Source: Oscillospiraceae bacterium (GTDB taxonomy: Bacteria; Bacillota; Clostridia; Oscillospirales; Ruminococcaceae). From it: a stretch of 12,185 nucleotides of DNA. Positions 5,980 to 12,185 of the stretch are shown here, in pieces. Positions within the stretch are counted from its first letter, which is position 1, and the number at the start of each line of letters is the position of its first letter. A program made the translations under genes and the position numbers. The notes beneath the pieces were generated by a model. It was not told where the DNA came from. It did not search any database and saw nothing but the letters and a program-made list of their open reading frames with translations. The stretch covers positions 1 to 12,185 of the forward strand of contig JAFUQL010000074.1 in assembly GCA_017472375.1 (NCBI GenBank). Reading direction: 5' to 3'.

Positions 5980-7287
5980 TTACCTCGGGAATGCTGTTTT
6001 TGCCAGTGCCGTGTCGGCGGCATCCAGCATGAAGTCGATGTCGGCGGCCGTGTGTGCGGCCGAAAGGAAAATGGCCTCGAACTGGCTGGGCGCCAGCAGA
6101 ACGCCCGCATCCAGCATGGCTTTGTGCCAGCGGGCGAAGGCATCGGTGTCGCAGGTCATCACCTGCTCGAAATGCCCGGGTAGGTCGGGGGTGAAAAACA
6201 GGGTCAGCAGCGAGCCGGCTTGGGCTACGCTGGCCGGGATGCTGCGCCGGGCAAGGATCTCCCGCAGGCCGTCGGCCAGCTGTGTGCCCCGGGCGTTGAG
6301 CTGGTCGTACACCTCGGGGTGGTCCCTCAGGTGGGTGAGCAGGGCATAACCCGCGGCCATGGCCAGCGGATTGCCGGCCAGGGTGCCCGCCTGATACACC
6401 GGCCCGGCGGGGCTGACACACTGCATGATCTCCCGCCTGCCCGCGTAGGCACCCACCGGCAGGCCGGCGCCGATGATCTTGCCGAAGCAGACCATGTCCG
6501 GCTGGATGCCGTAAAGCTGGGCTGCACCGCCGAAGGCTGCCCGGAAGCCGCTGATGACCTCGTCAAAGATCAGCAGGATGCCCTCCCGGGTGCACAGCTC
6601 CCGCAGCCCGCGCAGAAAGCCTGCCTGCCCCGGCACAAGGCCCATATTGCCTGCGATGGGCTCCAGGATGATGCAGGCGATCTGGCCGGGGTTCGCGGCG
6701 GCGAGGGCCTCCACGCTGGCCAGGTCGTTGTATCGGGCCACCAGTGTGTTTTTTACCACATCCGCCGGCACGCCGGGGCTGGTGGGCACGCCGAAGGTCA
6801 GCGCGCCGCTGCCCGCCTGCACCAGCAGGCAGTCGCTGTGGCCATGGTAGCAGCCCTCGAATTTCAGGATCTTGTCCCGCCCGGTGAAGCCCCGGGCCGC
6901 CCGGATGGCACTCATGGTGGCCTCGGTGCCGCTGTTCACCATGCGCACCTGCTCGGCGCAGGGGTAGGCGGCGCACAGCAGCTCGGCCATGCGGGTCTCC
7001 TGCCGGGTGGGCAGCCCGTAGCTGACCCCTTGTTCGGCGGCGGCGCGGATGGCCTCGTTCACCAGCTCCGGCGCATGGCCCAGGACCATGGGGCCCCAGC
7101 TTCCGATGCAGTCGATGTATTCGTTGCCGTCGATGTCCCACAGGCGGCTGCCCTTGGCGCGGCTCACAAAGACCGGCTTGCCGCCCACCGAGCGGAAGGC
7201 CCGCACCGGGCTGTTCACGCCGCCGGGGATGACCCGGCAGGCCTCGGCAAAGGCCCGGCCGGACTGGGTGTAGGAACGTACCTGCAT
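5980..7287 (-). CDS. hemL: Glutamate-1-semialdehyde 2,1-aminomutase
   Basis: PLP-dependent cytoplasmic enzyme converting glutamate-1-semialdehyde, the product of HemA, into 5-aminolevulinate. It has 435 residues, full length for the family. Visible signatures are PGGVNSPVRAF (21-31), the PLP phosphate region NSGTEATMSAIRAAR (118-132), YHGHSD (147-152), the cofactor-binding Asp in FDEVISGFR (Asp242) and the Schiff-base Lys in CFGKIIGAGLPVGA (Lys270). This active-site context distinguishes it from ordinary class III aminotransferases. The ATG at 7287 has AGGAG (complement of 7294-7298) seven bases upstream. The hemB stop is 20 bases upstream and the Met8-like gene begins 7 bases after the hemL stop. 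I see nothing odd in the sequence. Confidence 0.97.
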   Translation of the reverse strand: MQVRSYTQSGRAFAEACRVIPGGVNSPVRAFRSVGGKPVFVSRAKGSRLWDIDGNEYIDCIGSWGPMVLGHAPELVNEAIRAAAEQGVSYGLPTRQETRMAELLCAAYPCAEQVRMVNSGTEATMSAIRAARGFTGRDKILKFEGCYHGHSDCLLVQAGSGALTFGVPTSPGVPADVVKNTLVARYNDLASVEALAAANPGQIACIILEPIAGNMGLVPGQAGFLRGLRELCTREGILLIFDEVISGFRAAFGGAAQLYGIQPDMVCFGKIIGAGLPVGAYAGRREIMQCVSPAGPVYQAGTLAGNPLAMAAGYALLTHLRDHPEVYDQLNARGTQLADGLREILARRSIPASVAQAGSLLTLFFTPDLPGHFEQVMTCDTDAFARWHKAMLDAGVLLAPSQFEAIFLSAAHTAADIDFMLDAADTALAKTAFPR

Positions 7288-7307
7288 GGTGTTCTCCTCT
7301 CTGCGGG

Positions 7308-8279
7308 TCAGTCCGCGCCGTTCAGCATCCGGCCGATGTCCAGCGCGAAGTAGGTGATGATGAGTTTGGCGCCCGCCCGCTTGATGGCGAGCAGGCTCTC
7401 CCAGATGGCCTCGCTGCGCAGGATGCCCTGCTCCACAGCGGCTTTCAGCATGCTGTACTCGCCGCTGACCTGGTAGGCCGCCAGCGGGGCGTTGAAGGTG
7501 CGGCTGACCTCATGGATGACGTCCAGATAGGCCATGGCGGGCTTCACCATCACCACGTCGGCACCCTCGTCCAGGTCGGCCTGTACCTCCCGCAGCGCCT
7601 CCCGGCCGTTGGCGTAGTCCATCTGGTAGCCCCGCCGGTCGCCGAAGGCGGGCGCAGAGCCGGCCGCATCACGGAAGGGCCAATCCAAGCTGGAGGCGAA
7701 CTTGGCGCTGTAGCCCATGATGGCCACACCGGTGTGGCCGGCCTCATCCAGCGCAGCGCGGAGGGCGGCGATGTGGCCGTCCATCATGTCGCTGGGGGCC
7801 ACCATGTCAGCACCGGCCCGGGCGTAGCTCACCGCCACCTGTGCCAGCAGAGGCAGGGTGGCATCGTTCATCACGCAGCCGCAGCCGTCCAGCAGGCCGC
7901 AGTGCCCGTGGCTGGTGTACTCGCACAGGCACACGTCTCCGATGATGTACAGCTCGGGCGCGAGCCGGCGCAGCCGCCGCATGGCCCGCTGCACCACGCC
8001 GTTTTCGTCCCAAGCGGCGGAGCCCTGTTCGTCCTTATAGGCGGGGATGCCGAACAGCAGGCAGGCCCCGATGCCAGCAGCAGCCATCTCATCGGCCAGT
8101 TCGTCCAGCCGGTCCACCGACCAGTGGTAGACTCCCTTCATGGAGGGGATCTCCCGCTTGATGTTCTCGCCCTCCACCACAAACACCGGCAGGATCAGCT
8201 CATCGGCGGTGAGGGCTGTCTCGCGCAGCATGCGGCGGACCGTTTCATTTTTGCGCAGTCGTCTTCCACGGTAAAACAT
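7308..8279 (-). CDS. hemB: Porphobilinogen synthase (5-aminolevulinate dehydratase), zinc type
   Basis: Condenses two 5-aminolevulinate molecules to porphobilinogen in the cytoplasm. It has 323 residues, the usual length. The N-terminus reads RGRRLRKNETVRRMLRET, typical of HemB. The metal site DVCLCEYTSHGHCG (115-128) contains Cys117, Cys119 and Cys127, the zinc-binding pattern rather than the Asp-rich magnesium type. The two active-site lysines are in MGYSAKFASS (Lys193) and VMVKPAMAYLD (Lys246, Schiff base). PFRDAAGSAP (201-210) is the conserved lid segment. The ATG at 8279 is chosen because AAAGGAG (complement of 8287-8293) precedes it by seven bases and the family N-terminus begins here. 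The same frame stays open much further upstream, to about 9023, but that part lies inside the transporter gene in another frame and is not protein-like. Confidence 0.97.
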   Translation of the reverse strand: MFYRGRRLRKNETVRRMLRETALTADELILPVFVVEGENIKREIPSMKGVYHWSVDRLDELADEMAAAGIGACLLFGIPAYKDEQGSAAWDENGVVQRAMRRLRRLAPELYIIGDVCLCEYTSHGHCGLLDGCGCVMNDATLPLLAQVAVSYARAGADMVAPSDMMDGHIAALRAALDEAGHTGVAIMGYSAKFASSLDWPFRDAAGSAPAFGDRRGYQMDYANGREALREVQADLDEGADVVMVKPAMAYLDVIHEVSRTFNAPLAAYQVSGEYSMLKAAVEQGILRSEAIWESLLAIKRAGAKLIITYFALDIGRMLNGAD

Positions 8280-8286
8280 GGTATTG

Positions 8287-8293
8287 CTCCTTT
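8287..8293 (-). promoter_or_regulatory. Ribosome binding site fixing the hemB start
   Basis: The complement reads AAAGGAG, seven bases before the ATG at 8279. It settles the hemB start against the long upstream extension of the open frame. Confidence 0.85.
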
Positions 8294-8299
8294 GTGCGT

Positions 8300-9136
8300 T
8301 TACAGGTTCAGCAGTGCCAGTGCGGCCAGGATGATGCCCATGGCAGCGGCACGGCGGCGGGTGAGGGGCTCGTGGAACAGCAGCACGCCCGCCAGCCCTA
8401 CCGCCACGATGACACCCACGTTGCAGGTGGGGTAGGCCACGATGGCGGGTACGGTGGCGAGGGCGCGCAGCAGGAAGCGGGAGGAGAAGTAGTTGGGCAC
8501 GCCCAGCAGCAGGCCGAACAGCACCTCCCATTTGCCGATGCGCTGCCGCTGCACAGCTGCCACGCCCAGGCACAGCAGCACCGCCACTGCAAAGATGTAG
8601 AACAGGAAGTGATTTTCCAGCGCGGGGTCGCCGTACTGCTCGTACAGCTTGGAGAGAAAGTCGGTGCAGCCGCCGATGCACAGCAGCAGGATGAGCCCCA
8701 GCCGATGGTTGGCCCGGCCTGCGCCCTTTTCCAGGTTGATCATCAGGATGGCAGCCAGGGCCAGCACGAAGCCCAGCACCTGCGCCGCGCCGGGCACCTC
8801 CCCGAACAGCAGGAAGGACAGGGCGGTGGGCACCAGAACGCCCAGCTTCATAAAGGTGGAGGACAGGGCCACGCCGTTGACCCCGATGTTCCACTGCAGC
8901 AGAAGGAAGCCGGCCAGGTACAAAAAGCCGCCCACACAGCCCATGCCCAGTGCAGCGGGCAGGCCCTCCCCGGCGGGGAAGGGCCCGGCGGGCGGCAGGT
9001 ACAGTGCCGCCGGGATCAGGCACACCAGATAGTTCACGGCCAGCAGGCCGGTCTTGCTTTGGATACGAGCCTCGCTCAGCCGCATCACCAGAGAAACGGC
9101 GGTGCTGCAGAGAATGGCCAGAAGCAGGTCAAGCAT
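8300..9136 (-). CDS. DMT-superfamily (EamA-like) membrane transporter inside the hem operon
   Basis: Predicted polytopic membrane protein of 278 residues with about ten hydrophobic helices in two half-repeats, the layout of EamA/drug-metabolite transporters. The second half ends with VGLAGVLLFHEPLTRRRAAAMG, the conserved turn before the last helix of EamA domains; a matching LSFLLFGEVPGAAQVLGFVLAL segment closes the first half. The ATG at 9136 has AAAGGA (complement of 9145-9150) eight bases upstream. It lies 24 bases after the cobA-hemD stop and 20 bases before the hemB start, so it is almost certainly co-transcribed with the tetrapyrrole genes. A transport role linked to the pathway, such as a precursor, an intermediate, an amino acid or an exported porphyrin, is inference from position only. 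DMT substrates cannot be predicted from sequence, and an unrelated passenger gene is possible. Confidence 0.87.
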   Translation of the reverse strand: MLDLLLAILCSTAVSLVMRLSEARIQSKTGLLAVNYLVCLIPAALYLPPAGPFPAGEGLPAALGMGCVGGFLYLAGFLLLQWNIGVNGVALSSTFMKLGVLVPTALSFLLFGEVPGAAQVLGFVLALAAILMINLEKGAGRANHRLGLILLLCIGGCTDFLSKLYEQYGDPALENHFLFYIFAVAVLLCLGVAAVQRQRIGKWEVLFGLLLGVPNYFSSRFLLRALATVPAIVAYPTCNVGVIVAVGLAGVLLFHEPLTRRRAAAMGIILAALALLNL

Positions 9137-9160
9137 AGCGGTCGTCCTTTCAAGATCGGG

Positions 9161-10654
9161 TCAGTCTGCCCCGGTGAGCAGCCGCAGAATGCCCTCGTAA
9201 CTGCTCTCGGCGGCCTCGCGGATGGAAACATCCGGACCCAGCAGCTCCCGCAGGGCGGTGGTGGTGCGCGGACCGATGCTCACAAGGCCAGCCTGCCGCA
9301 GGGCATCGGCCCCGCAGGCTGCGGCGGTGCGCCGGGCGGCGCTGGCGCAGGTGAACACAACGGCGTCGCAGCCCGCCAGCCGGGCGGGCAGATCGGGGGC
9401 GGGCAGGGGTTCGTTTTTATACAGCAGCAGCCTGCGCACCCGGCAGTGTTCCTGCAGAAGCCCGGGCAGGGCCGCAGCAGGCCCCTCCACCATGGGCAGC
9501 AGCAGATCGGTGCCGGGGGCGAGCAGGGGCTGCAGGGCATCGGCCAGCCCCGCGGCGGTCTGCCGGTCGGGCACAAGATCGGCCCGGATGCCGTGCTGGC
9601 GCAGGGCCGCGGCAGTGCCATGCCCCACGGCGGCGATTTGCCGGCCCGCCAGTGCGCGGGCATCGCGCCCGGACTCGTCCAGGGCTTCAAACAGGCAGTG
9701 GACGGCGTTTTGGCTGCCGAAGACGATCCAGCCGGGGCCGGCCAGATCCACCCCATTCAGTGCACCGGGGATGGGGACGATGCGCCCTACGGGGACAAGG
9801 TCCACCGCAGCGCCCGAATCGGCCAGCAGCCCGGCCAGCCGCGCGGTGTTTTCCCCGGTGGCGGGCAACAGGAGCCTTTGCCCCGCAAGGGACAGGCCGA
9901 AGGGCTGTGCAAGAAGCGGCTGCAGAGCCAGGGTGGGCCCCACCGCAAGGATGGCCGGGTCCGGCACGGGGTCGGTTTCGGCCAGGGCGGGCAGGCTGGC
10001 CAGTGTGCCGGTCAGCAGCTTCTGGTCTGGCAGGGTGGCACGCCCCACAAGGGCCGCCGGGGTGGCGGGGTCCTTGCCGGCCGCCAGCAGGGCGGCGCAC
10101 ACCGCCGCAAGGCGGCTGCGGCCCATGAGAAACACCAGGGTGTCGTCGGTGCGGGCCATGCTGTCAAAGTCAAGATGGGCCATCCCGCCGCTGCGGTCGC
10201 TGGCGGTCATCACCCGGAAGCCCCGGGCTACGCCCCGGTGGGTCACCGGCAGGCCCGCCCATGCGAGACCGCCCACGGCGCTGCTCACCCCCGGGATGAC
10301 CTCGAAGGGGATGCCGGCGGCCCGCAGAAAGGCGGCCTCCTCGCCGCCCCGGCCGAAGACGTAGCAGTCGCCGCCCTTCAGCCGCACCACATACCGGTGG
10401 GCGCGGGCTTGCTCGGCCAGCAGGACGTTGATCTGGTCCTGCGGCAGAGTGTGGCGGCCTGCCAGCTTGCCCACCGGGATGCACTCACAGCCGGGCTTCG
10501 TCTGGCACAGGAGCTCTGCCGGGGCCAGCGCATCATACAGCACGCAGTCTGCCCGGCGCAGCCGCTCCAGCCCCAGCACGGTGATGAGCCCCGGCGCACC
10601 GGGGCCGGCCCCCACCAGAGATACGAGGCCGGGGCGGTGGTTTTGTTCAGTCAT
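9161..10654 (-). CDS. Uroporphyrinogen-III C-methyltransferase / uroporphyrinogen-III synthase fusion (CobA-HemD)
   Basis: Bifunctional cytoplasmic enzyme of 497 residues. The N-terminal part (about 10-248) is a CobA/SUMT methyltransferase that uses SAM to turn uroporphyrinogen III into precorrin-2: VGAGPGAPGLIT (14-25), RLKGGDCYVFGRGGEE (91-106) and VIPGVSSAVGG (119-129). The C-terminal part (about 255-497) is a HemD-type uroporphyrinogen-III synthase that cyclises the hydroxymethylbilane made by HemC. It is recognised from its two-lobed alpha/beta pattern and segments such as WIVFGSQNAV, LLLYKNEP and DAVVFTCASAARR. In the methyltransferase motif the usual GGDPFVFGRGGEE reads GGDCYVFGRGGEE. 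The ATG at 10654 overlaps the hemC stop by eight bases and has AGGAGG (complement of 10661-10666) six bases upstream. Such fusions are common in Clostridia. Having both steps on one chain sends uroporphyrinogen III to the siroheme/corrinoid branch. Confidence 0.94.
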   Translation of the reverse strand: MTEQNHRPGLVSLVGAGPGAPGLITVLGLERLRRADCVLYDALAPAELLCQTKPGCECIPVGKLAGRHTLPQDQINVLLAEQARAHRYVVRLKGGDCYVFGRGGEEAAFLRAAGIPFEVIPGVSSAVGGLAWAGLPVTHRGVARGFRVMTASDRSGGMAHLDFDSMARTDDTLVFLMGRSRLAAVCAALLAAGKDPATPAALVGRATLPDQKLLTGTLASLPALAETDPVPDPAILAVGPTLALQPLLAQPFGLSLAGQRLLLPATGENTARLAGLLADSGAAVDLVPVGRIVPIPGALNGVDLAGPGWIVFGSQNAVHCLFEALDESGRDARALAGRQIAAVGHGTAAALRQHGIRADLVPDRQTAAGLADALQPLLAPGTDLLLPMVEGPAAALPGLLQEHCRVRRLLLYKNEPLPAPDLPARLAGCDAVVFTCASAARRTAAACGADALRQAGLVSIGPRTTTALRELLGPDVSIREAAESSYEGILRLLTGAD

Positions 10655-11573
10655 GGTCGGCCTCCTGCTCTGCCAGCAGGGCGTTCAAATGCAGGGCGAG
10701 GCTGCGCCCCAGCCGGCCGGGGTCGTCTGCGGGGCCCTCCAGTGCGTCCAACGCGAGGGCTGGGCCGTCCGCCCGGCCCAGCAGGCCGGTCAGCCGGAGC
10801 CCGCTGGGGCAGGGCACTGCATACGCCCCCACCGGCAGGTGACAGCTCCCGCCTGCAGCGGCCAGAAAGGCCCGCTCGGCGGCCACGGCGGCATCGTCGC
10901 CGGGGCTGCAAAGGCTGTTCAGCAGGGCCAAGAGGTCGGTGTCGTCTTGGCGCAGTTCCAGCGCCAGCGCCCCCTGTGCACAGGCGGGCACGAAGCCGGC
11001 TGGCGCCAGGTAGGCGCTGATGCGCTCCGTCAGGCCCAGCCGGTGCAGGCCTGCGGCGGCCAGCACAAGGGCGTCCAGCCCCTCGGCGGGGTCGTCCAGC
11101 TTGCGCAGGCGGGTGTCGATGTTGCCACGGATGCCCGCCACCCGCAGGTCGGGACGCAGGGACTTCAGCAGGGCGACCCGCCGCTTGGAGCCGGTGGCCA
11201 CGCAGGCCCCGGCGGGCAGGTCGTCCAGGCTGCTGCCGTGCAGCCCTGCCCGCAGCACGAGCACATCCCGGGCATCCTCCCGGGGCCATGTGCGGGCAAA
11301 GCACAGGCCGGCGGGCAGGGCGGTGGGCATATCCTTCATGCTGTGCACACCGATGTCCACTGTGCCGCGCAGCAGCTCCGCCTCGATCTCCCCAACGAAC
11401 AATCCCTTGTCGCCGATCTGGTCCAGGGGTTTGTCGGTCACCCGGTCGCCCTTGGTGCGGATGACCCGGATCTCGCATTCCAGCTCCGGGCGGGCGGCGC
11501 ACAGCCGGTCGGCCACCCATTGGGTCTGAGCCAGCGCCAGCTTGCTGCCCCGGCTGCCAAGTACCAGTTTCAT
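10647..11573 (-). CDS. hemC: Hydroxymethylbilane synthase (porphobilinogen deaminase)
   Basis: Polymerises four porphobilinogen units into hydroxymethylbilane, using a dipyrromethane cofactor bound to a cysteine. It has 308 residues, normal length. Signatures: LGSRGSKLALAQT (5-17), DKGLFVGEIEAELL (55-68), VHSMKDMPT (76-84, with the catalytic Asp81), RGNIDTRLRKLD (149-160) and the cofactor cysteine in GGSCHLPVGAYA (Cys244). The substrate-binding segment usually written GTSSxRR reads ATGSKRR (127-132 region), a small variation. The ATG at 11573 overlaps the hemA stop as ATGA and has GGAGG (complement of 11584-11588) ten bases upstream. The frame is open well upstream of this ATG, but that part overlaps hemA and is a shadow. 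Confidence 0.96.
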   Translation of the reverse strand: MKLVLGSRGSKLALAQTQWVADRLCAARPELECEIRVIRTKGDRVTDKPLDQIGDKGLFVGEIEAELLRGTVDIGVHSMKDMPTALPAGLCFARTWPREDARDVLVLRAGLHGSSLDDLPAGACVATGSKRRVALLKSLRPDLRVAGIRGNIDTRLRKLDDPAEGLDALVLAAAGLHRLGLTERISAYLAPAGFVPACAQGALALELRQDDTDLLALLNSLCSPGDDAAVAAERAFLAAAGGSCHLPVGAYAVPCPSGLRLTGLLGRADGPALALDALEGPADDPGRLGRSLALHLNALLAEQEADHD

Positions 11574-12185
11574 TCGCCCGTCGCCTCCGTTTCGCTCTCT
11601 TTGAACAATTTCCGCATCATGCGGGTGTACGCCTCCTGCCGGGCGGGATCCTCCAGCCCCTTCAGGGTGCGGATGGGCTCCCGCATCAGCCGGCGGAAGC
11701 CCGCGTGCAGCAGCTTCTGTGCCCTGCGCGCGTCGTGGTCGTCCAGGTGCAGCGCCTCCACCAGCAGGGCCAGCGTGTCGGCCTCCGCTTCGGCACAGCG
11801 GTGCTGCATGGCTGCGATGCCCGCATCCACCCGGCTGGCGTTCAGCCAGTCCAGTGCGGCGGTCACATCCCCGGCCAGCAGTGCCTCGCCCTGCCGGGCC
11901 AGCTCCCGTCGGCGGGCCAGGTTCGTTTCGCTCAGGGCCTGCAGGCTGTCCACGTCCCACAGGTGCACCCCGGGCCGCTTCGCCAGCGCCGGGTCGATGT
12001 CCCGGGGGATGGCCAGGTCCAAAAATGCCCGGGGCCGGCCATCGCCGGGCAGGTGCTCGGCGCGGAACACCGTGTGCGGGCTGGCGGTGGCCCCTACGAT
12101 CAGCTCACATTCTGCGGCGGCGGCGCGGCGCCCGGAAAAGGGCAGGACCCGCAGCCCAGGGATGCGCTGTGCCAGCGCCCGGCCG
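11570..12185 (-). CDS. hemA: Glutamyl-tRNA reductase, C-terminal part (cut by the window edge)
   Basis: Reduces glutamate charged on tRNA(Glu) to glutamate-1-semialdehyde with NADPH, the first committed step of C5-type tetrapyrrole synthesis. About 204 C-terminal residues are visible, and the frame stays open to the right edge. The end of the nucleotide-binding domain reads ELIVGATASPHTVF, then AFLDLAIPRDIDPALA and LWDVDSLQALSE, which match the conserved (S/G)AT...(F/L)IDLAVPRDIDP...DIDDL pattern of HemA. The rest is the helical dimerisation domain with LMREPIRTLKGL near the C-terminus, matching the LLHxPTxxLR motif. The Val codon GTG at 12068-12070 is internal and is not a start. The catalytic N-terminal domain with its Cys lies outside the window. 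It overlaps hemC by four bases (ATGA), so the two are translationally coupled. Confidence 0.95.
   Translation of the reverse strand, partial: GRALAQRIPGLRVLPFSGRRAAAAECELIVGATASPHTVFRAEHLPGDGRPRAFLDLAIPRDIDPALAKRPGVHLWDVDSLQALSETNLARRRELARQGEALLAGDVTAALDWLNASRVDAGIAAMQHRCAEAEADTLALLVEALHLDDHDARRAQKLLHAGFRRLMREPIRTLKGLEDPARQEAYTRMMRKLFKESETEATGE

Larger units (their letters stand above)
5295..12185 (-). other. Tetrapyrrole (hem/siroheme) biosynthetic operon
   Basis: Seven minus-strand genes in transcription order: hemA (partial), hemC, cobA-hemD fusion, DMT transporter, hemB, hemL and a Met8-like dehydrogenase. Junctions are a 4-base overlap (ATGA) for hemA/hemC, an 8-base overlap for hemC/cobA-hemD, then gaps of 24, 20, 20 and 7 bases. 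Each start has its own ribosome binding site, and I see no terminator inside. The operon promoter and any upstream control, such as a cobalamin riboswitch, lie beyond the right edge. Confidence 0.85.

Noticed and set aside
8280..9023. A 248-residue N-terminal extension of HemB
   Set aside because: The extension overlaps the transporter gene in another frame and has no recognisable protein features. A good ribosome binding site and the family N-terminus fix the start at 8279.
8294..11020. A 908-codon open frame on the plus strand
   Set aside because: It lies antisense to hemB's end, the transporter, cobA-hemD and part of hemC. The product is rich in Gln, His, Gly and Ala with no domain pattern, a typical shadow of GC-rich third positions.
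11570..12070. A complete 166-residue protein starting at GTG 12070
   Set aside because: The frame continues open to the window edge, and the upstream residues match glutamyl-tRNA reductase, so the GTG is an internal Val codon.

Overview
The window looks like a chromosomal segment of a GC-rich, low-oxygen Firmicute. A gut Oscillospiraceae/Ruminococcaceae of the Faecalibacterium–Gemmiger–Subdoligranulum type is my best inference. It rests on the VanS-type kinase, the Firmicute-style ribosome binding sites and hem gene order, and strong GC bias at third codon positions. I see no mobile element, CRISPR array, tRNA or rRNA. Gene density is high and the longest gap is about 270 bases.

Left part (1–3558), cell envelope. 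A VanS-like sensor histidine kinase (1–1110, possibly cut at its 5' end) is followed by a strong hairpin. Then comes a short membrane-anchored D-Ala-D-Ala carboxypeptidase of family S11 (1232–2152). Facing it on the minus strand is a second, full-length S11 carboxypeptidase of the DacF/PBP5 type (2221–3558). A bidirectional terminator separates the two convergent genes.

Middle (3559–5290), purine uptake. A divergent intergenic region carries a recognisable sigma-A promoter in each direction. The rightward one drives an AzgA/PbuG-type purine permease (3827–5203, TTG start). Its short leader has a hairpin followed by T-rich sequence and a second small hairpin beside the ribosome binding site, so it is a candidate attenuator of no class I recognise. 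A bidirectional terminator (about 5223–5281) closes this unit and the operon that faces it.

Right part (5295–12185), tetrapyrrole synthesis. Seven tightly packed minus-strand genes run hemA (cut at the window edge), hemC, a cobA–hemD fusion, a DMT-family membrane transporter, hemB, hemL and a divergent precorrin-2 dehydrogenase (Met8/CysG-B type). Together they take glutamyl-tRNA through 5-aminolevulinate, porphobilinogen and uroporphyrinogen III to precorrin-2 and sirohydrochlorin, the entry to siroheme and corrinoids. No protoheme-branch gene (hemE/F/G/H/N) is in view. The transporter between cobA–hemD and hemB and the divergent last gene are the least ordinary parts of an otherwise classical operon.

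I did not find a wholly new system. The most useful leads are the purine-permease leader, the transporter inside the hem operon, the divergent Met8-like enzyme, and the kinase next to a carboxypeptidase that has an altered SxN motif.
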